Assembly: GCF_001642085.1 (NCBI RefSeq)
Contig: NZ_CP014699.1
Span: 186,001-250,000 of the forward strand
DNA length: 64,000 nt
DNA from: Streptococcus pantholopis
GTDB lineage: Bacteria > Bacillota > Bacilli > Lactobacillales > Streptococcaceae
Reading direction: 5' to 3'
Program-made: the position numbers and the translations under genes
Shown here: in pieces, positions 63,972-64,000 of the stretch
Position numbering within the stretch: position 1 is the first letter of the stretch
How the letters are laid out: the number at the start of each line of letters is the position of its first letter
The notes under the pieces: generated by a model
Seen by the model: only the letters and a program-made list of their open reading frames with translations
What the model was told of the DNA's origin: nothing
Database searches by the model: none

Positions 63972-64000
63972 TGTCTAAACAAGTGAGCTGAGGCAGGACT
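63972..64000 (-). repeat. Second repeat family, copy 3 (cut by the window end)
   Basis: TGTCTAAACAAGTGAGCTG then AGGCAGGACT matches the corresponding part of the copies at 31.7 and 63.05 kb with a few changes. Confidence 0.6.

Overview
The window is 64 kb of a low-GC Firmicute chromosome, almost certainly a Streptococcus of the mutans group. The evidence is the gene order secA - two DAHP synthases - acpS - alr - recG; a CovR-type response regulator with no sensor kinase, followed by nrdR-dnaB-dnaI-der; the Streptococcaceae MET-box in front of metQ; a CodY box in front of codY; and many extended -10 promoters (TGN-TATAAT). The species cannot be fixed from the sequence alone. No rRNA, tRNA, CRISPR array, prophage or complete insertion sequence was seen.

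Layout. 1-9.6 kb: end of secA, tandem DAHP synthases, acpS-alr, recG, an aldo/keto reductase and a HAD phosphatase with an extra C-terminal domain. 9.7-16.4 kb: uspA, a membrane-anchored glycerophosphodiesterase, an alanine-type aminotransferase, then codY and a nicotinamidase-like hydrolase. 16.4-20.7 kb: a TraX-like membrane protein and an AT-rich accessory cassette (LysR regulator, muconolactone-isomerase-like protein, dienelactone-hydrolase-like protein, nitroreductase). 20.8-27.2 kb: gatCAB behind a leader of about 890 nt, and an MFS exporter. 27.3-36.2 kb: a housekeeping run (yqeG, yqeH, yhbY, nadD, yqeK, rsfS, a methyltransferase, tmcAL, an NmrA-like protein, a membrane protein, yebC). 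37-48 kb: transport (two solute-binding lipoproteins, an M20 peptidase with metN-metI, and a SAM-hydrolase protein with an ECF transporter). 48.2-51.1 kb on the minus strand: rsmG-ktrB-ktrA. 51.3-64 kb: lemA, htpX, DUF177, covR, nrdR-dnaB-dnaI, der, an SNF2 helicase with a SWIM finger, and a conserved disordered protein.

The most unusual content is non-coding. Roughly 5 kb of intergenic sequence in ten clusters is one modular repeat family. Its short form is a 112-117 bp unit, often in tandem. It begins near a constant AATTGAACAC, ends with a constant TTTGTATCTT, and holds up to four nested complementary segments. Their sequences differ between units while complementarity is mostly kept, as expected of a conserved RNA fold. 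A roughly 210 bp form carries a different core of about 105 bp, which is triplicated in one cluster. A third, longer module has its own covarying stem. Five clusters end 12-17 nt before a start codon (traX-like, gatC, the MFS gene, the M20 peptidase, htpX), leaving room only for the Shine-Dalgarno sequence. Where a cluster follows a gene, the same end faces the stop codon. I do not recognise this family; its architecture, though not its sequence, recalls pneumococcal BOX elements. A second, smaller repeat of about 70 bp that doubles as a terminator occurs at 31.7, 63.0 and 63.97 kb.

All functional assignments come from reading motifs and gene context. No database search or folding program was run, so identities, copy numbers elsewhere and RNA structures are proposals.
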